This document shows, piece by piece, positions 25,806 through 34,960 of a DNA stretch of 64,000 nt (position 1 is its first letter; the number at the start of each line of letters is the position of its first letter). The notes under the pieces are model-generated. The model saw nothing but the letters and a program-made list of their open reading frames with translations. It ran no database searches and was not told the origin of the DNA. The stretch is from Niabella sp. (GTDB lineage: Bacteria; Bacteroidota; Bacteroidia; Chitinophagales; Chitinophagaceae). The position numbers were made by a program, and so were the translations under genes. The stretch is from positions 1 to 64,000 of the forward strand of contig JAPUDO010000019.1 in assembly GCA_027493055.1 (NCBI GenBank). The letters run 5' to 3'.

Positions 25806-26717
25806 CTACTGCTTCAGCGGAAGGATATGCCTTTCATAAATAAACTTTGTTAATAGCTTCAGCTTTTTATTGGTATAAACCGGGTGAGCACCAGTATCGG
25901 TATAATACTCTCTTCTTCCGTCCAGTCTTATATACGTCACCCTGCCAATATCATCTTTGGTAATGGTTTCGGGCCGGGTTATTTTTTTAAATCGGAACAA
26001 TTTTGCCGAATCCAGGTCAACCAGTAAAGTATCTCCTCTTTTGGGTGTACAGGGCGAGGGCTCATAATGATCATCTGCCCAATACATACAGTGTCCGGAT
26101 CTGACTGGAGGAGGGTCACCTATATTGCTAACAAACACACCCAATAAAGCCAATGCTGCGGCTATAGACGATCCTGCTATAATTTTAAACCCCCGTTTTT
26201 TTGGTGGCATGGCTAACGGAGCCTTTGGAGGCGGATCAGGCTGATGTTCAACTTTTTCACCCTCCGTCACTGGCCTATCCTCAATTCCGAATGTGTCACT
26301 GGTATTTTCTCCGGTGTCAACAATTTCAGAGTCGTTTGCATTATTCACACAAGTATAATCCCGCCCCAGCTCAAAAGGTCTGGGCTTAAAGTCAATCAGC
26401 CAGGCAATAAGGTCCAGATTTTTCTTCCTGGGCTCTTTTACCTCTCCGTTTAAAAAATTAACCAAGGGCCTGAACTTATCAATTGAGTGGTTTCTTATCA
26501 GCTGCAGGCCCTGTTCATACTTACTAAATGTACCAAAAAAGGTTTTTAAAATCACCGCATCTGCACCAGAAGATCTTTCTGCAAAAAGTGCTTCACACTC
26601 ATCTCTCAATTCGGCGGGACTAGGATGATTTAAACGCGTTGAAAGATTACCTGTTTTGCGCTTATTCTCATATTCCCGCAACACAGCATTGGTATAATCT
26701 ATAAAAGACATAAGCAA
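25806..26717 (-). CDS. single-pass membrane protein with a cytoplasmic helical domain
   Basis: 303 residues. The N-terminal 130 residues are helical and without a signal. A Pro/Glu-rich linker follows, then one membrane helix (IIAGSSIAAALALLGVFVSN, about residue 180) and an outer domain of about 100 residues with two Cys (SGHCMYWADDHYEPSPC) that probably form a disulfide. The CMYW...C motif is shared with other uncharacterised Bacteroidota proteins. It is monocistronic, with palindrome C 27-42 bases before its start and the thermonuclease gene after it. A role in signalling across the membrane is possible but unproven. Confidence 0.7.
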   Translation of the reverse strand: MLMSFIDYTNAVLREYENKRKTGNLSTRLNHPSPAELRDECEALFAERSSGADAVILKTFFGTFSKYEQGLQLIRNHSIDKFRPLVNFLNGEVKEPRKKNLDLIAWLIDFKPRPFELGRDYTCVNNANDSEIVDTGENTSDTFGIEDRPVTEGEKVEHQPDPPPKAPLAMPPKKRGFKIIAGSSIAAALALLGVFVSNIGDPPPVRSGHCMYWADDHYEPSPCTPKRGDTLLVDLDSAKLFRFKKITRPETITKDDIGRVTYIRLDGRREYYTDTGAHPVYTNKKLKLLTKFIYERHILPLKQ

Positions 26718-26743
26718 AGTTTACACGTTAAAACTAACGGAAT

Positions 26744-26759
26744 TTACGGAATCCCGTAA
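26744..26759. promoter_or_regulatory. palindromic site C upstream of the membrane-protein gene
   Basis: TTACGG-AATC-CCGTAA, perfect 6-bp arms, 27-42 bases upstream of the start at 26717. Matches sites A and B. Several further CCGGAA/TTCC-like half repeats follow up to about 26805. Confidence 0.7.
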
Positions 26760-27067
26760 GCATTACCGGAATTCCAATGGAAAGACCGGAAATGCCGGAA
26801 TCATTTGCTAACCAGCGCCTTACCCCAATCTATCTTCGTTTTCGCAATCAGTTAAAAAGCTCCTTTGCTAAGAGCATTACTGTACAGAACTGGTTATCCC
26901 GGGTATTGAAAGCGGTTGCAGTTAACCGGTTTGGGAAGCGTTTAGCAGCTTCCGCAATCAATACCCAACCTCACTTCCCAAATGCGTAAGAAGCGCTTCT
27001 TACCGCACCGTTTAAACACTGCCCCAAACGGAGGCAGCATTCATTCACTTTTTTAAAATTTAAAACA
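26760..27067. other. intergenic region full of inverted repeats
   Basis: Holds an 18-bp perfect palindrome GTAAGAAGC-GCTTCTTAC (26986-27003), a stem GGAAGC/GCTTCC (26934-26953) and a stem CTGCC/GGCAG near 27019-27037. A 70-codon frame at 26777-26989 covers these hairpins and is probably not a gene. It may be a structured RNA region or operator cluster. Confidence 0.4.
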
Positions 27068-27229
27068 ATGATAGAGTTAATACTCGCGTTTTTGTTGTCG
27101 TTACTGCCTGGTCACTACCATACAACAACAAATGATCATAATGGTACGCAAATAACAACAATGGGTGATGATGATACCGAAACCAGCATAGGCGGGGAAA
27201 CGGGGCACATACCTCCCAAATTTCCATAA
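27068..27229 (+). CDS. small 53-residue secreted or membrane peptide
   Basis: ATG at 27068 in an AT-rich leader, with a hydrophobic start (MIELILAFLLSLLPGHYHTT) and a polar remainder (Thr, Asp, Gly rich). Unlike the antisense frames here it has a clean start, a stop, and its own terminator 25 bases downstream. No family recognised. Confidence 0.45.
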   Translation: MIELILAFLLSLLPGHYHTTTNDHNGTQITTMGDDDTETSIGGETGHIPPKFP

Positions 27230-27252
27230 AAGAACAAAATTACTTTTTAATA

Positions 27253-27280
27253 GAGGGGCAAGAACGATCTTGCTCCTTTT
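27253..27280 (+). terminator. rho-independent terminator after the 53-residue gene
   Basis: 10-bp stem (27254-27263 with 27268-27277, one G-T pair, loop ACGA) followed by TTT. It supports the small gene as a transcribed unit. Confidence 0.7.
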
Positions 27281-27404
27281 ATTATTCAGGATAAACAAAG
27301 AAAATTAGACTATATTCAGTCGGTTTTTTAGCTCAAATAAGGAATATTTAATATGTGCCAAAACTACTGGTTTCATCTGGGCTATAAGAAACCGAAAATA
27401 TATA

Positions 27405-29048
27405 ATGATGAGATTGCACTTTGCCTTATTCCTACTAATTCTTATATTTTATTTTTGGTCTTGCAAACCAAATAAAGAGAACAACCCTGTACCAATTTCT
27501 GATAATTACAACAAAGGCAAAGCCTGCTATGGAATAAAGAATGATTCTGCATTTTATTATTTTAATAAAGTTGTTGCTGAACCAAACAGTACCCTGATAG
27601 CACCTGCAGCCTATACCTACATGGGTATTATTCAACATGATGCAGGAGACTATTTCGGAAGCCAGGAAAGCCTGCTTTTATCTTTAAGCCTGCTTGACGA
27701 AAATAAAGAAAAAGAACAAAGCCTCATTCTCTCAAATTATAATGAACTGGGCAATAATAGCAGAAACTTAAAAAATTATGATGACGCTATCAATTATTAT
27801 AAACTGGCTTTAAAGTTCGCAAAAGACAGTGTGGACCGTCTTATTAACCTGAACAATATAGCAGTCACCTACCAGGACAAAAACCAATATGATTCAGCAA
27901 TTAGCATTTATAGTTCTATTTTAAATGAAAACGAGGAGGAGAAACTGGAATATGCCAGAGTATTATCTAACATGACCAAAGCAAAATGGTTAAAGGATTC
28001 AAACTATAATGCCGCACCTGAGTTATTCGCCGCTCTTCAGATCCGCATAAAAGAAAATGATAAATGGGGCTTAAATGCAAGCTATGGGCATTTAACTGAA
28101 TACTACGAAAGAAGGCAGCCCGACGCTGCCTTATTATACGCCCAAAAAATGTACACTATTGCACAGGAATTGAGCAGCCCCGATGACCGGCTATTTGCCT
28201 TACAGAAATTAATTACACTAAGCTCCCCGAACGCTTCAAAAAAATATTTTGAACGATATCAGCAGCTAAACGATAGCTTACAAACGGCCCGCAACAGCGC
28301 CAAAAACCAGTTTGCATTGATACGTTATGAAACAGAAAAACATAAATCCCAAAACCTGATCCTTCAAAAAGAGAATGCAGAAAAAAAAGTACGGATTATA
28401 GAGCAGCAGGTGATTCTGGGCGGAATAGTAATCCTTTCTTTTGCAATTTTATTCTGGTATAGAAGACAAAAACAGCAAGCCCTTAGGGAGCAACAACTGA
28501 AAACCTCACAAAAAGTACATGATGTAGTAGCCAACGGACTGTACCGCATAATGGTTGGTGTTGAGCACCAGCCTGAAATAGACAGGCAACAACTATTAGA
28601 CGAAATGGATAATTTATATGAGCAGTCGCGCGATATTTCTTACGAAACAATAGAGGTTCCCAAACAAAGCTTCAGTAACGAAGTAGCCGGCCTGCTAAAA
28701 TCTTTCTCTACAGAACAAACAAGCATTTCTATTGTAGGCAATACACCCAAGGTATGGGATAAGTTAAATAATAAAGCCCGCACCGAATTAAAGCGTGGGC
28801 TGCAGGAGCTACTGGTAAATATGCAAAAACACAGCGCCGCAAAAAACGTAGTCGTAAAGTTTGAGGAGGTGGTAAACGGGTTGCTAATCCGGTACACAGA
28901 TGACGGCAAGGGTATATCTGCAGACTTCTGCTATGGCAATGGCCTAAGGAGTACGGAAAACCGTATTAAAAGTATTGGCGGGCAGTTTAATTTTAACCTT
29001 CCGTCAGCTACGGGCTTAAACATTCAAATATTTATTCCGATCTCATGA
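27405..29048 (+). CDS. TPR-domain sensor histidine kinase
   Basis: 547 residues. A lipoprotein-like signal (FYFWSCKPN) leads into about 250 residues of TPR repeats (for example NYDDAINYYKLALKFAKDS) that lie outside the membrane, then a helix (VILGGIVILSFAILFWYRRQ), a dimerisation domain with the phosphate-accepting His in SQKVHDVVANGLYRIM, and a C-terminal ATPase (ELLVNMQKHSAAK, DDGKGI, GNGLRSTENRI). The stop overlaps the regulator start as ATGA, so they form one translationally coupled two-component pair. Confidence 0.9.
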   Translation: MMRLHFALFLLILIFYFWSCKPNKENNPVPISDNYNKGKACYGIKNDSAFYYFNKVVAEPNSTLIAPAAYTYMGIIQHDAGDYFGSQESLLLSLSLLDENKEKEQSLILSNYNELGNNSRNLKNYDDAINYYKLALKFAKDSVDRLINLNNIAVTYQDKNQYDSAISIYSSILNENEEEKLEYARVLSNMTKAKWLKDSNYNAAPELFAALQIRIKENDKWGLNASYGHLTEYYERRQPDAALLYAQKMYTIAQELSSPDDRLFALQKLITLSSPNASKKYFERYQQLNDSLQTARNSAKNQFALIRYETEKHKSQNLILQKENAEKKVRIIEQQVILGGIVILSFAILFWYRRQKQQALREQQLKTSQKVHDVVANGLYRIMVGVEHQPEIDRQQLLDEMDNLYEQSRDISYETIEVPKQSFSNEVAGLLKSFSTEQTSISIVGNTPKVWDKLNNKARTELKRGLQELLVNMQKHSAAKNVVVKFEEVVNGLLIRYTDDGKGISADFCYGNGLRSTENRIKSIGGQFNFNLPSATGLNIQIFIPIS

Positions 29049-29719
29049 CCCGAATGATACAAAAGGTATTAATTGCCGAAGATCACGACAGTGCCAATAT
29101 TTCTGTTCAGAAAACATTGGAAGAAATAGGTGTTACTCACCCGGATTATGTGTATTACTGTGATGATGCCTTGCTTAAAATAAAAAAGGCGATAGAACAG
29201 GATAGTGCATACGACCTGCTTATTACTGACCTCTATTTTGACAAAGATTATCGGGAACAATACCTGTCCGATGGTAAAGCGCTTATTGAAGCCGCCAGGC
29301 AGGTTCAGCCTGCCATTAAAATCCTGGTGTTTTCTGGCGAAGGCAGGCCCGCCATTATTGAACCGCTTTTTAACGATCTGCAAATTGACGGATATGTAAG
29401 GAAAGCAAGAGGTGATACCAGGACTCTATTGAAAGCCCTGAATGCCATTAGTAATAATGACCGTTATACTCCCGAATTTTTCAAAGACCAGGTAAAATAT
29501 AAAAAAGCACATGAGTTTACGGTGTTTGACACCACCATTCTGTCCCTGCTAGCCGAAGGAAAAAGGCAACAGGAAATTTCAGACTACCTGAAATCAAAAA
29601 AGATACAACCTTCGGGCCTCAGCAGTATTGAAAAAAGACTGAGCCAGATAAGAGAGGCGCTTGGTTTTTCCACCAACGAGCAGCTGATAGCGCATTGTGT
29701 AAAAATGGGCATTATATAG
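29045..29719 (+). CDS. response regulator with atypical helix-turn-helix
   Basis: 224 residues. Receiver domain with the phospho-Asp in AYDLLITDLYFDKDYRE, acidic pair in IAEDHD and Lys in RKARGDTR. The output domain (FTVFDTTILSLLAEGKRQQE, then LSSIEKRLSQIREALGFSTN) resembles NarL/LuxR-type but with a longer second helix. It is the partner of the TPR kinase; its target genes are not visible, though the NHL gene follows about 100 bases downstream. Confidence 0.88.
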   Translation: MTRMIQKVLIAEDHDSANISVQKTLEEIGVTHPDYVYYCDDALLKIKKAIEQDSAYDLLITDLYFDKDYREQYLSDGKALIEAARQVQPAIKILVFSGEGRPAIIEPLFNDLQIDGYVRKARGDTRTLLKALNAISNNDRYTPEFFKDQVKYKKAHEFTVFDTTILSLLAEGKRQQEISDYLKSKKIQPSGLSSIEKRLSQIREALGFSTNEQLIAHCVKMGII

Positions 29720-29822
29720 CCCGTTTTAACCTTCGGCAACTTTGTTTATGAAACAAAATTGAAAAGTTTGAACAAGTTCCTTATTTTAGCCGCTTATACA
29801 CAACCCTCAAAACCAATTTTTT

Positions 29823-31280
29823 ATGAACCCTAAAAGTTCTGTAAGGCAGCTTATGCTTCCTGCTTTGTTTTGCTCCTTGTTTTTGCTGTTTTTTTCTAAT
29901 ACCCGGGCACAGATAGTATCTGTAATCGCAGATGCTTCTCAAGGATTTATATATCCCACAGGACTGGCGCTTGATGGCAACGGAAATCTATATGCTGCAG
30001 ACTGGAATGAGCATATAATTTTCAAAATAAACCTGGGCAATAATTCGGTTACGCAGCTTCCGCTGAGTAAAACTGAGCTTGATGGCGTGGCAGGCTTAGC
30101 CTACGATGGATCCAGGTATTTATATGCTACTATTTCTAATAGTAATACCGTTAAAAGAATAGATCTTACCGATAATTCCATTACCGTTATTTCCGGTAAC
30201 GGAACTGCAGGTAGCGACGATGGCCAGGGCGCAGGCGCCCAGCATTATTATCCCTTTGGGATTGCACTTGATGTCGCTAACGGTAACCTCTATGTTGCTG
30301 ATCAGAGCAGCCAGATTATCCGCAAGATTGAATTAAATAATAATAACACGGTTACTACCATTGCAGGCCAGGCTACTATAAGCGGCAGCGCCGATGGCCA
30401 GGGATCCCAGGCCAGGTTCAACTTGCCAACCGCCCTGGCGCTTGATGGCAACGGCAATCTTTACGTAGCAGATGCCCAAAATAATACCATCCGTAAAATT
30501 GAACTGAATAACAATAATACCGTAACCACCGTGGCGGGTTTGGCAGGAGTAACAGGCAGCATGGACGGGAACGGATTGCAGGCCCGGTTTTATTATCCAA
30601 CCAGCCTGGCCTTATTTGGTAACAGTATTCTTTTTGTGGCAGACTTTTATAATGGACGCATTCGCAGGATCGACCTGAATAACAATAATGCGGTAACCAC
30701 CGTAGAGGGAGATAACGGTAGCCTGGATAATTGGGCAGAGTCAATAACATTGGACGGGGCCGGTAATTTATATCTTTCAGATGTATTCAACTATGAGATC
30801 AGGAAAATGGCGTTAGGCGGTACATTGCCGGTTACTTTTGGCAGCATTACCGCCAGCCTTAGCGGTGATAAGCTTAACATCAGCTGGCAAACTCTTTCCG
30901 AAACCAATAATGATCATTTTGAAGTACAGGTTTCCAAAGATGGCAAAACATTTACTACTGTTTATACACTTGCATCAAAGGCGCCCAATGGCAACTCCGA
31001 TAGTTTGCTCAAATACAGCGTGTCGTTTGGGTTAGGAACGTCCGCTGCTTTATCAGGATTGGGCCTGTTGTCATTGCTGGCACTGGCGGTACCTGGCAAA
31101 AGGAGAAAATGGATAAGCCTTGCAGCTTCGCTTGCAATAGGCATTGCGGTATGGAGCAGTTGTACAAAAGCTGATACAGCCATAGGCGATGGAGTGGAAA
31201 AAATTTACGTACGCATTGCACAGGTAGATAAGGATGGTACCAAAAGCTACAGCAAAGCAGTAGTAGTAAACAACAGGTGA
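29823..31280 (+). CDS. secreted NHL-repeat protein with a C-terminal membrane anchor
   Basis: 485 residues. Signal peptide (LFCSLFLLFFSNTRAQ), then about six NHL repeats with the pattern LDGNGNLYVADxxNxxIRKI, forming a beta propeller of roughly 290 residues, an Ig-like strand domain (VTFGSITASLSGDKLNISW), and a hydrophobic end (LSGLGLLSLLALAVPGKRRK) with a second hydrophobic stretch and a lipobox-like SSC. The Gly-rich hydrophobic end with an Arg/Lys cluster suggests sorting or anchoring. It probably sits on the cell surface; the ligand is unknown. Confidence 0.82.
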   Translation: MNPKSSVRQLMLPALFCSLFLLFFSNTRAQIVSVIADASQGFIYPTGLALDGNGNLYAADWNEHIIFKINLGNNSVTQLPLSKTELDGVAGLAYDGSRYLYATISNSNTVKRIDLTDNSITVISGNGTAGSDDGQGAGAQHYYPFGIALDVANGNLYVADQSSQIIRKIELNNNNTVTTIAGQATISGSADGQGSQARFNLPTALALDGNGNLYVADAQNNTIRKIELNNNNTVTTVAGLAGVTGSMDGNGLQARFYYPTSLALFGNSILFVADFYNGRIRRIDLNNNNAVTTVEGDNGSLDNWAESITLDGAGNLYLSDVFNYEIRKMALGGTLPVTFGSITASLSGDKLNISWQTLSETNNDHFEVQVSKDGKTFTTVYTLASKAPNGNSDSLLKYSVSFGLGTSAALSGLGLLSLLALAVPGKRRKWISLAASLAIGIAVWSSCTKADTAIGDGVEKIYVRIAQVDKDGTKSYSKAVVVNNR

Positions 31281-31842
31281 TAGCAGCAGGCGTATTTTCT
31301 TATTGAACACAGGAAGTTGGCGCGGGTGTAGAACAAAAGTCCCTTTTTATTCTACAAATGGCTAAACAGCTTATCGGACAATAATATTTCGCCGCGATGC
31401 GGCTTAGAGAAGCATTATAGTTGAATTGTTACAAAGATTTACGGCGCACTGCGCCTGCCTAAGGCTGAACAACTACGATAAAAAGCTGTAACACAGTGTT
31501 AACTTTATAGCCGCAGCGCGGCGACAATATTTGTAGGTACGGATCAGTCGAAATGTTTATAGGTGCAGCGCACCGAAATATTTTATTCAGGGAGATTGGT
31601 CCTGCACCCGGTAGCGCTTTAGAAAATCCAGGGTAAACCGACAGCCGGATTGTTTCAACACAAATATAATTACCTGTACCAACAAATTTGTTTACCTTTG
31701 CCACCTTGTATGTTATCCTAACACTGGATTTGTTTTTTCCTCCAATCAAATATAGTGATCGCTTAACGTAAGGCTGGTATTGTATCCGCACCTGTTTTGC
31801 TGATAGCCTTACCCTATTTATCATTTTTTAATTTTATTCAAT
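31281..31842. repeat. four REP-like 13-bp palindromes with fixed spacing
   Basis: GCCGC-GAT-GCGGC (31391), GGCGC-ACT-GCGCC (31443), GCCGC-AGC-GCGGC (31510) and GGTGC-AGC-GCACC (31562). Each has 5-bp arms around 3 bases and begins 52, 67 and 52 bases after the previous one. No gene is found in this 562-base stretch. They resemble clustered REP elements, the substrate class of RAYT transposases, one of which lies in the cas operon. Confidence 0.65.
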
Positions 31843-33078
31843 TTGACCTTTAATAATTTACAGCTTATTGCGCCTTTACAAAAGGCGCTGAGCGAAGCAT
31901 GCTATACCACACCCACTCCTGTACAGGAAAAATCCATCCCGGTAATTTTACAAAAAAGAGATGTTCTGGCCTGTGCACAAACCGGTACGGGCAAAACAGC
32001 CTCCTTTGCCCTGCCACTGCTGCAGTTGCTGCACCTGGAGCCGGAAAGGGGTAACAACAGCTGCCGGGCATTAATATTAGTGCCTACCAGGGAACTGGCG
32101 CTGCAGGTAGCTGAAAGTTTTACCACTTACGGCAAGCACCTGGCGTTAAAGCACCTTGCCATTTTTGGAGGCGTGTCCCAGCACCACCAGGTAAATGCAT
32201 TACAGCAGCAGGTAGATGTGCTTATTGCCACTCCCGGCCGCCTGCTGGATTTGCTTAACCAGCGCTGCCTTTCCTTAAACCACATTAAATACCTGGTATT
32301 GGATGAGGCGGACCGTATGCTGGACATGGGCTTTATACATGATGTAAGAAAGATCTTTTCCAGGCTGCCTTTACAACGGCAAACCATCCTGTTTTCTGCA
32401 ACCATGCCCCCCGAAATTCAGCAACTGTCAGATACGCTGTTAAACCAGCCCGTAAAAATAGCGGTAACGCCGCCGGCAACAACTGTTGACCGCATACAAC
32501 AATTGCTGTACTATACAGAAAAACAACATAAGCCTTCCTTATTGCTGCATTTATTAAAAGATGAGGAAATGCAAACGGTACTGGTATTTGTAAGAACAAA
32601 ATATGGTGCAGACAGGATTGCAAAGAACCTTACCCGGGCAGGTATAAAAGCGGCCGCTATACATGGCAACAAATCACAGTCTGCAAGGCAAACGGCACTG
32701 CTGAATTTTAAAACGGGAACCATAAGAGTGCTGGTAGCTACGGATATTGCGGCCAGGGGTATTGACATTGACGACATGGGCTATGTGATCAATTATGAAC
32801 TGCCCAACATACCCGAAACCTATGTGCATCGCATTGGACGTACCGGCAGGGCTGGTGCAAACGGCATTGCTATTTCTTTTTGTGACGATGAAGAAAAAGA
32901 GTACCTGCGCGATATTCAAAAGCTGGTAAATAAAAAAATACCAACGGTAAGAGGCCATGTATTTGATGTGCCCCTGATGCATGAAAATGATCTTAAAGCA
33001 AAACACCCGCTTCATACAGCGCCCGCAAAGAATAACAGGAATAAAAGACAAAACCGCTTCTTTGCGCGTAAAGATTAA
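31843..33078 (+). CDS. DEAD-box RNA helicase, RhlE-like
   Basis: 411 residues, ATP-dependent RNA unwinding. All core motifs are visible: Q motif (YTTPTPVQEKS), Walker A AQTGTGKTASF, PTRELALQ, GG, TPGRLLDL, DEAD (LDEADRMLDMGF), SAT (FSATMP), then domain 2 with VATDIAARGIDID and HRIGRTGRAG. The basic C-terminal tail (NKRQNRFFARKD) may bind RNA. The start is a TTG at 31843, the first codon in the frame that fits the usual MTFxxL opening of this family. It probably acts in ribosome assembly or mRNA decay. Confidence 0.92.
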   Translation: MTFNNLQLIAPLQKALSEACYTTPTPVQEKSIPVILQKRDVLACAQTGTGKTASFALPLLQLLHLEPERGNNSCRALILVPTRELALQVAESFTTYGKHLALKHLAIFGGVSQHHQVNALQQQVDVLIATPGRLLDLLNQRCLSLNHIKYLVLDEADRMLDMGFIHDVRKIFSRLPLQRQTILFSATMPPEIQQLSDTLLNQPVKIAVTPPATTVDRIQQLLYYTEKQHKPSLLLHLLKDEEMQTVLVFVRTKYGADRIAKNLTRAGIKAAAIHGNKSQSARQTALLNFKTGTIRVLVATDIAARGIDIDDMGYVINYELPNIPETYVHRIGRTGRAGANGIAISFCDDEEKEYLRDIQKLVNKKIPTVRGHVFDVPLMHENDLKAKHPLHTAPAKNNRNKRQNRFFARKD

Positions 33079-33087
33079 ACATATTTT

Positions 33088-33252
33088 ATGGTTCATATAA
33101 AAATCGGCGACATAGTAACACTGCGGCCACCATTCAACCCCGAAAAACAATATACTGTAGTAGAAATAAACGGCAATTATGCAACCCTGTATATCCCGGG
33201 GCAGCATAAAGACCTGGTTATTTATACCGGATGCATCAGGTATAACCCATAA
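33088..33252 (+). CDS. 54-residue SH3-like small protein
   Basis: ATG 33088, TAA 33250-33252, just 9 bases after the helicase stop. The sequence MVHIKIGDIVTLRPPFNP, then YTVVEINGNYATL and an ending IYTGCIRYNP has the KOW/SH3-like barrel pattern of small nucleic-acid or ribosome-associated proteins. It is likely co-transcribed with the helicase. Family not identified. Confidence 0.6.
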   Translation: MVHIKIGDIVTLRPPFNPEKQYTVVEINGNYATLYIPGQHKDLVIYTGCIRYNP

Positions 33253-33255
33253 AAT

Positions 33256-34305
33256 CTAGGAAATAGGTTCACATCTTTTAGTGCGCTCTTTCATTAATTG
33301 TATGGCTTGCTCCCGGCTATCAAACATCCCGTTTATATTAACCAGGTTATCTGCCAGTTTATGGTATTGCCTGGTCATGAGGTAAATAAATACATGCAGG
33401 TAATGAATGCCGTCAAACACAATTGCTTTTTTTTGGGCAAATTCGTCCTTACGTTTCCAGAACTCATCGGGCATATCCGTATAATGCATTCCCGGCCGTA
33501 AATGGTGAATGATGTGATAACCATCGTTCCAGCAAACATGATTATATTTTGTGTTGATACAATTAATGGAATTGGTAAAAATATCATCGGGGTTGGAGCG
33601 GTCAATAAAGGAATGCTGTGTCCAGTTCCCCAGCATCATTACAAAGCGGGCAAAAATTAAAGGAATGACAAAGACTATTAAAGTCGGTTTCAGGTTTACG
33701 AAGCACATGCCGATGCAAAAGAAAATATAAACCCATTCTCCAATAGTAAACCGCGTGTATAATTTCTTCCTTTTTCTTTTATACAGGTATTCAAACGTTT
33801 CTTTAAAGCCCAGCAGGATAAAGTTGAAAAAATAGGCCAGGAAGCTTTTAAGGCTGTCGCGCTGATAAAACATTGTGCTGCTGGAATCCTCCTCATTATT
33901 ATTCTCCACATGATGCATACCCAGGTGATGGCTGTAATATCCTTCCGGGGCATGGCCAAACAAAGGGCATACGATCCAGGTAATATAAAAATGGAAAGCG
34001 TTTTGGTAGGCCGGCTTAAATATTTTGCGATGGCAAAGGCAATGAAACATTAAACCAAATCTTCCTTTGAAATAAAACTGCGCTATATAAAAATAGCCCA
34101 CTGCAACCACCCACCAGGCCCATCCTGTTAAAAGGGGCGTAAACAGTAAAACCGCTAAAGGAACTACGGTCAGGTGTATGATGGTAAGCAGGTATATAAA
34201 CGGCAGGTCGCGCTTTTCTTTTATAAAACGCAGCCAGAACCGGTCATATACGTTTAAATTTTTAGGTGTATAAACGGGATCTGTCAGTACAGATAAATCT
34301 TTCAT
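33256..34305 (-). CDS. membrane fatty-acid desaturase-like protein
   Basis: 349 residues with at least four membrane helices and three His boxes: HCLCHRK (about residue 92), HHLGMHH (about 127) and HIIHH (about 267). These bind the di-iron centre of membrane desaturases and hydroxylases. The enzyme would act on acyl chains of membrane lipids or a carotenoid-like substrate. It converges with the small SH3-like gene, and the gap between stop codons is 3 bases. Substrate cannot be told from sequence. Confidence 0.85.
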   Translation of the reverse strand: MKDLSVLTDPVYTPKNLNVYDRFWLRFIKEKRDLPFIYLLTIIHLTVVPLAVLLFTPLLTGWAWWVVAVGYFYIAQFYFKGRFGLMFHCLCHRKIFKPAYQNAFHFYITWIVCPLFGHAPEGYYSHHLGMHHVENNNEEDSSSTMFYQRDSLKSFLAYFFNFILLGFKETFEYLYKRKRKKLYTRFTIGEWVYIFFCIGMCFVNLKPTLIVFVIPLIFARFVMMLGNWTQHSFIDRSNPDDIFTNSINCINTKYNHVCWNDGYHIIHHLRPGMHYTDMPDEFWKRKDEFAQKKAIVFDGIHYLHVFIYLMTRQYHKLADNLVNINGMFDSREQAIQLMKERTKRCEPIS

Positions 34306-34692
34306 TAGTATATATTTTAGTTGGCCACCATTGATCCGGAAGATCCCGGATGTATCCGGAGCGGGCAGTTGTGATAGTCAAACGAAACTACATCAATAGT
34401 GCTCTGTAGGAGCTATTTATCATGTTTGCTTCATGCAGACCTTTTAAAATACAATTATTATGTTATGGAAGATAATCATTTAATCTGGTATCCCCGTTAT
34501 TCATTAACCGGAAGCTGTTAAATATTAGCTATTGTTTGTATTTCCCGGTAAATAGTAAACGGATCATGTAAATTAAACTATTTGCCTCTGAATGCTGTTA
34601 TAAAAGTTATAAAGCTAACCGGTTTGCATGCTGGATTGTTTTGCAGATTTAACATACTGTTTCTCTTTTTGTAACGCTGTTAATTATTTAAA
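34306..34692. other. intergenic region without a recognised gene
   Basis: 387 bases, AT-rich, between the desaturase start and a short doubtful frame. I see no gene or clear promoter apart from weak TATA-like runs. Confidence 0.5.
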
Positions 34693-34917
34693 ATGTCTAA
34701 AAATTATCACCCCGGCAGAATCCCCTTAACGTTTGTCCTTAAAAATGTTGTAATGACAGCTCCTAATATCTGTTTTACCGGAGACGCCATTACAACGTTA
34801 AGTAATTATCCAGCTAAAAAAGCCATTGTAAATATGGATGAGTGGAACTGGCACAAGGAGTTAAGGGGAGGAACTTCATTTTATATCATTACCAGCCGGA
34901 AGCAAGCAGATGTATAA
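34693..34917 (+). CDS. short hypothetical frame, 74 residues
   Basis: MSKNYHPGRIPLTFVLKNVV continues to an acidic-aromatic middle (MDEWNWHKEL). No family recognised and no clear promoter. It lies just before a stretch related to that at 52017, so it may be the start of a decayed gene. Low confidence. Confidence 0.3.
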   Translation: MSKNYHPGRIPLTFVLKNVVMTAPNICFTGDAITTLSNYPAKKAIVNMDEWNWHKELRGGTSFYIITSRKQADV

Positions 34918-34960
34918 AAAAATTTTGCTCTGATACAATTTTCTGAGGATTGCCGGTTCC

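Noticed and set aside
26777-26989. 70-codon plus-strand frame
   Set aside because: It covers several inverted repeats and has no family or context; I treat the region as structured intergenic DNA.
27101-27298. 65-codon minus-strand frame
   Set aside because: Antisense to the small 27068 gene and covers its terminator.
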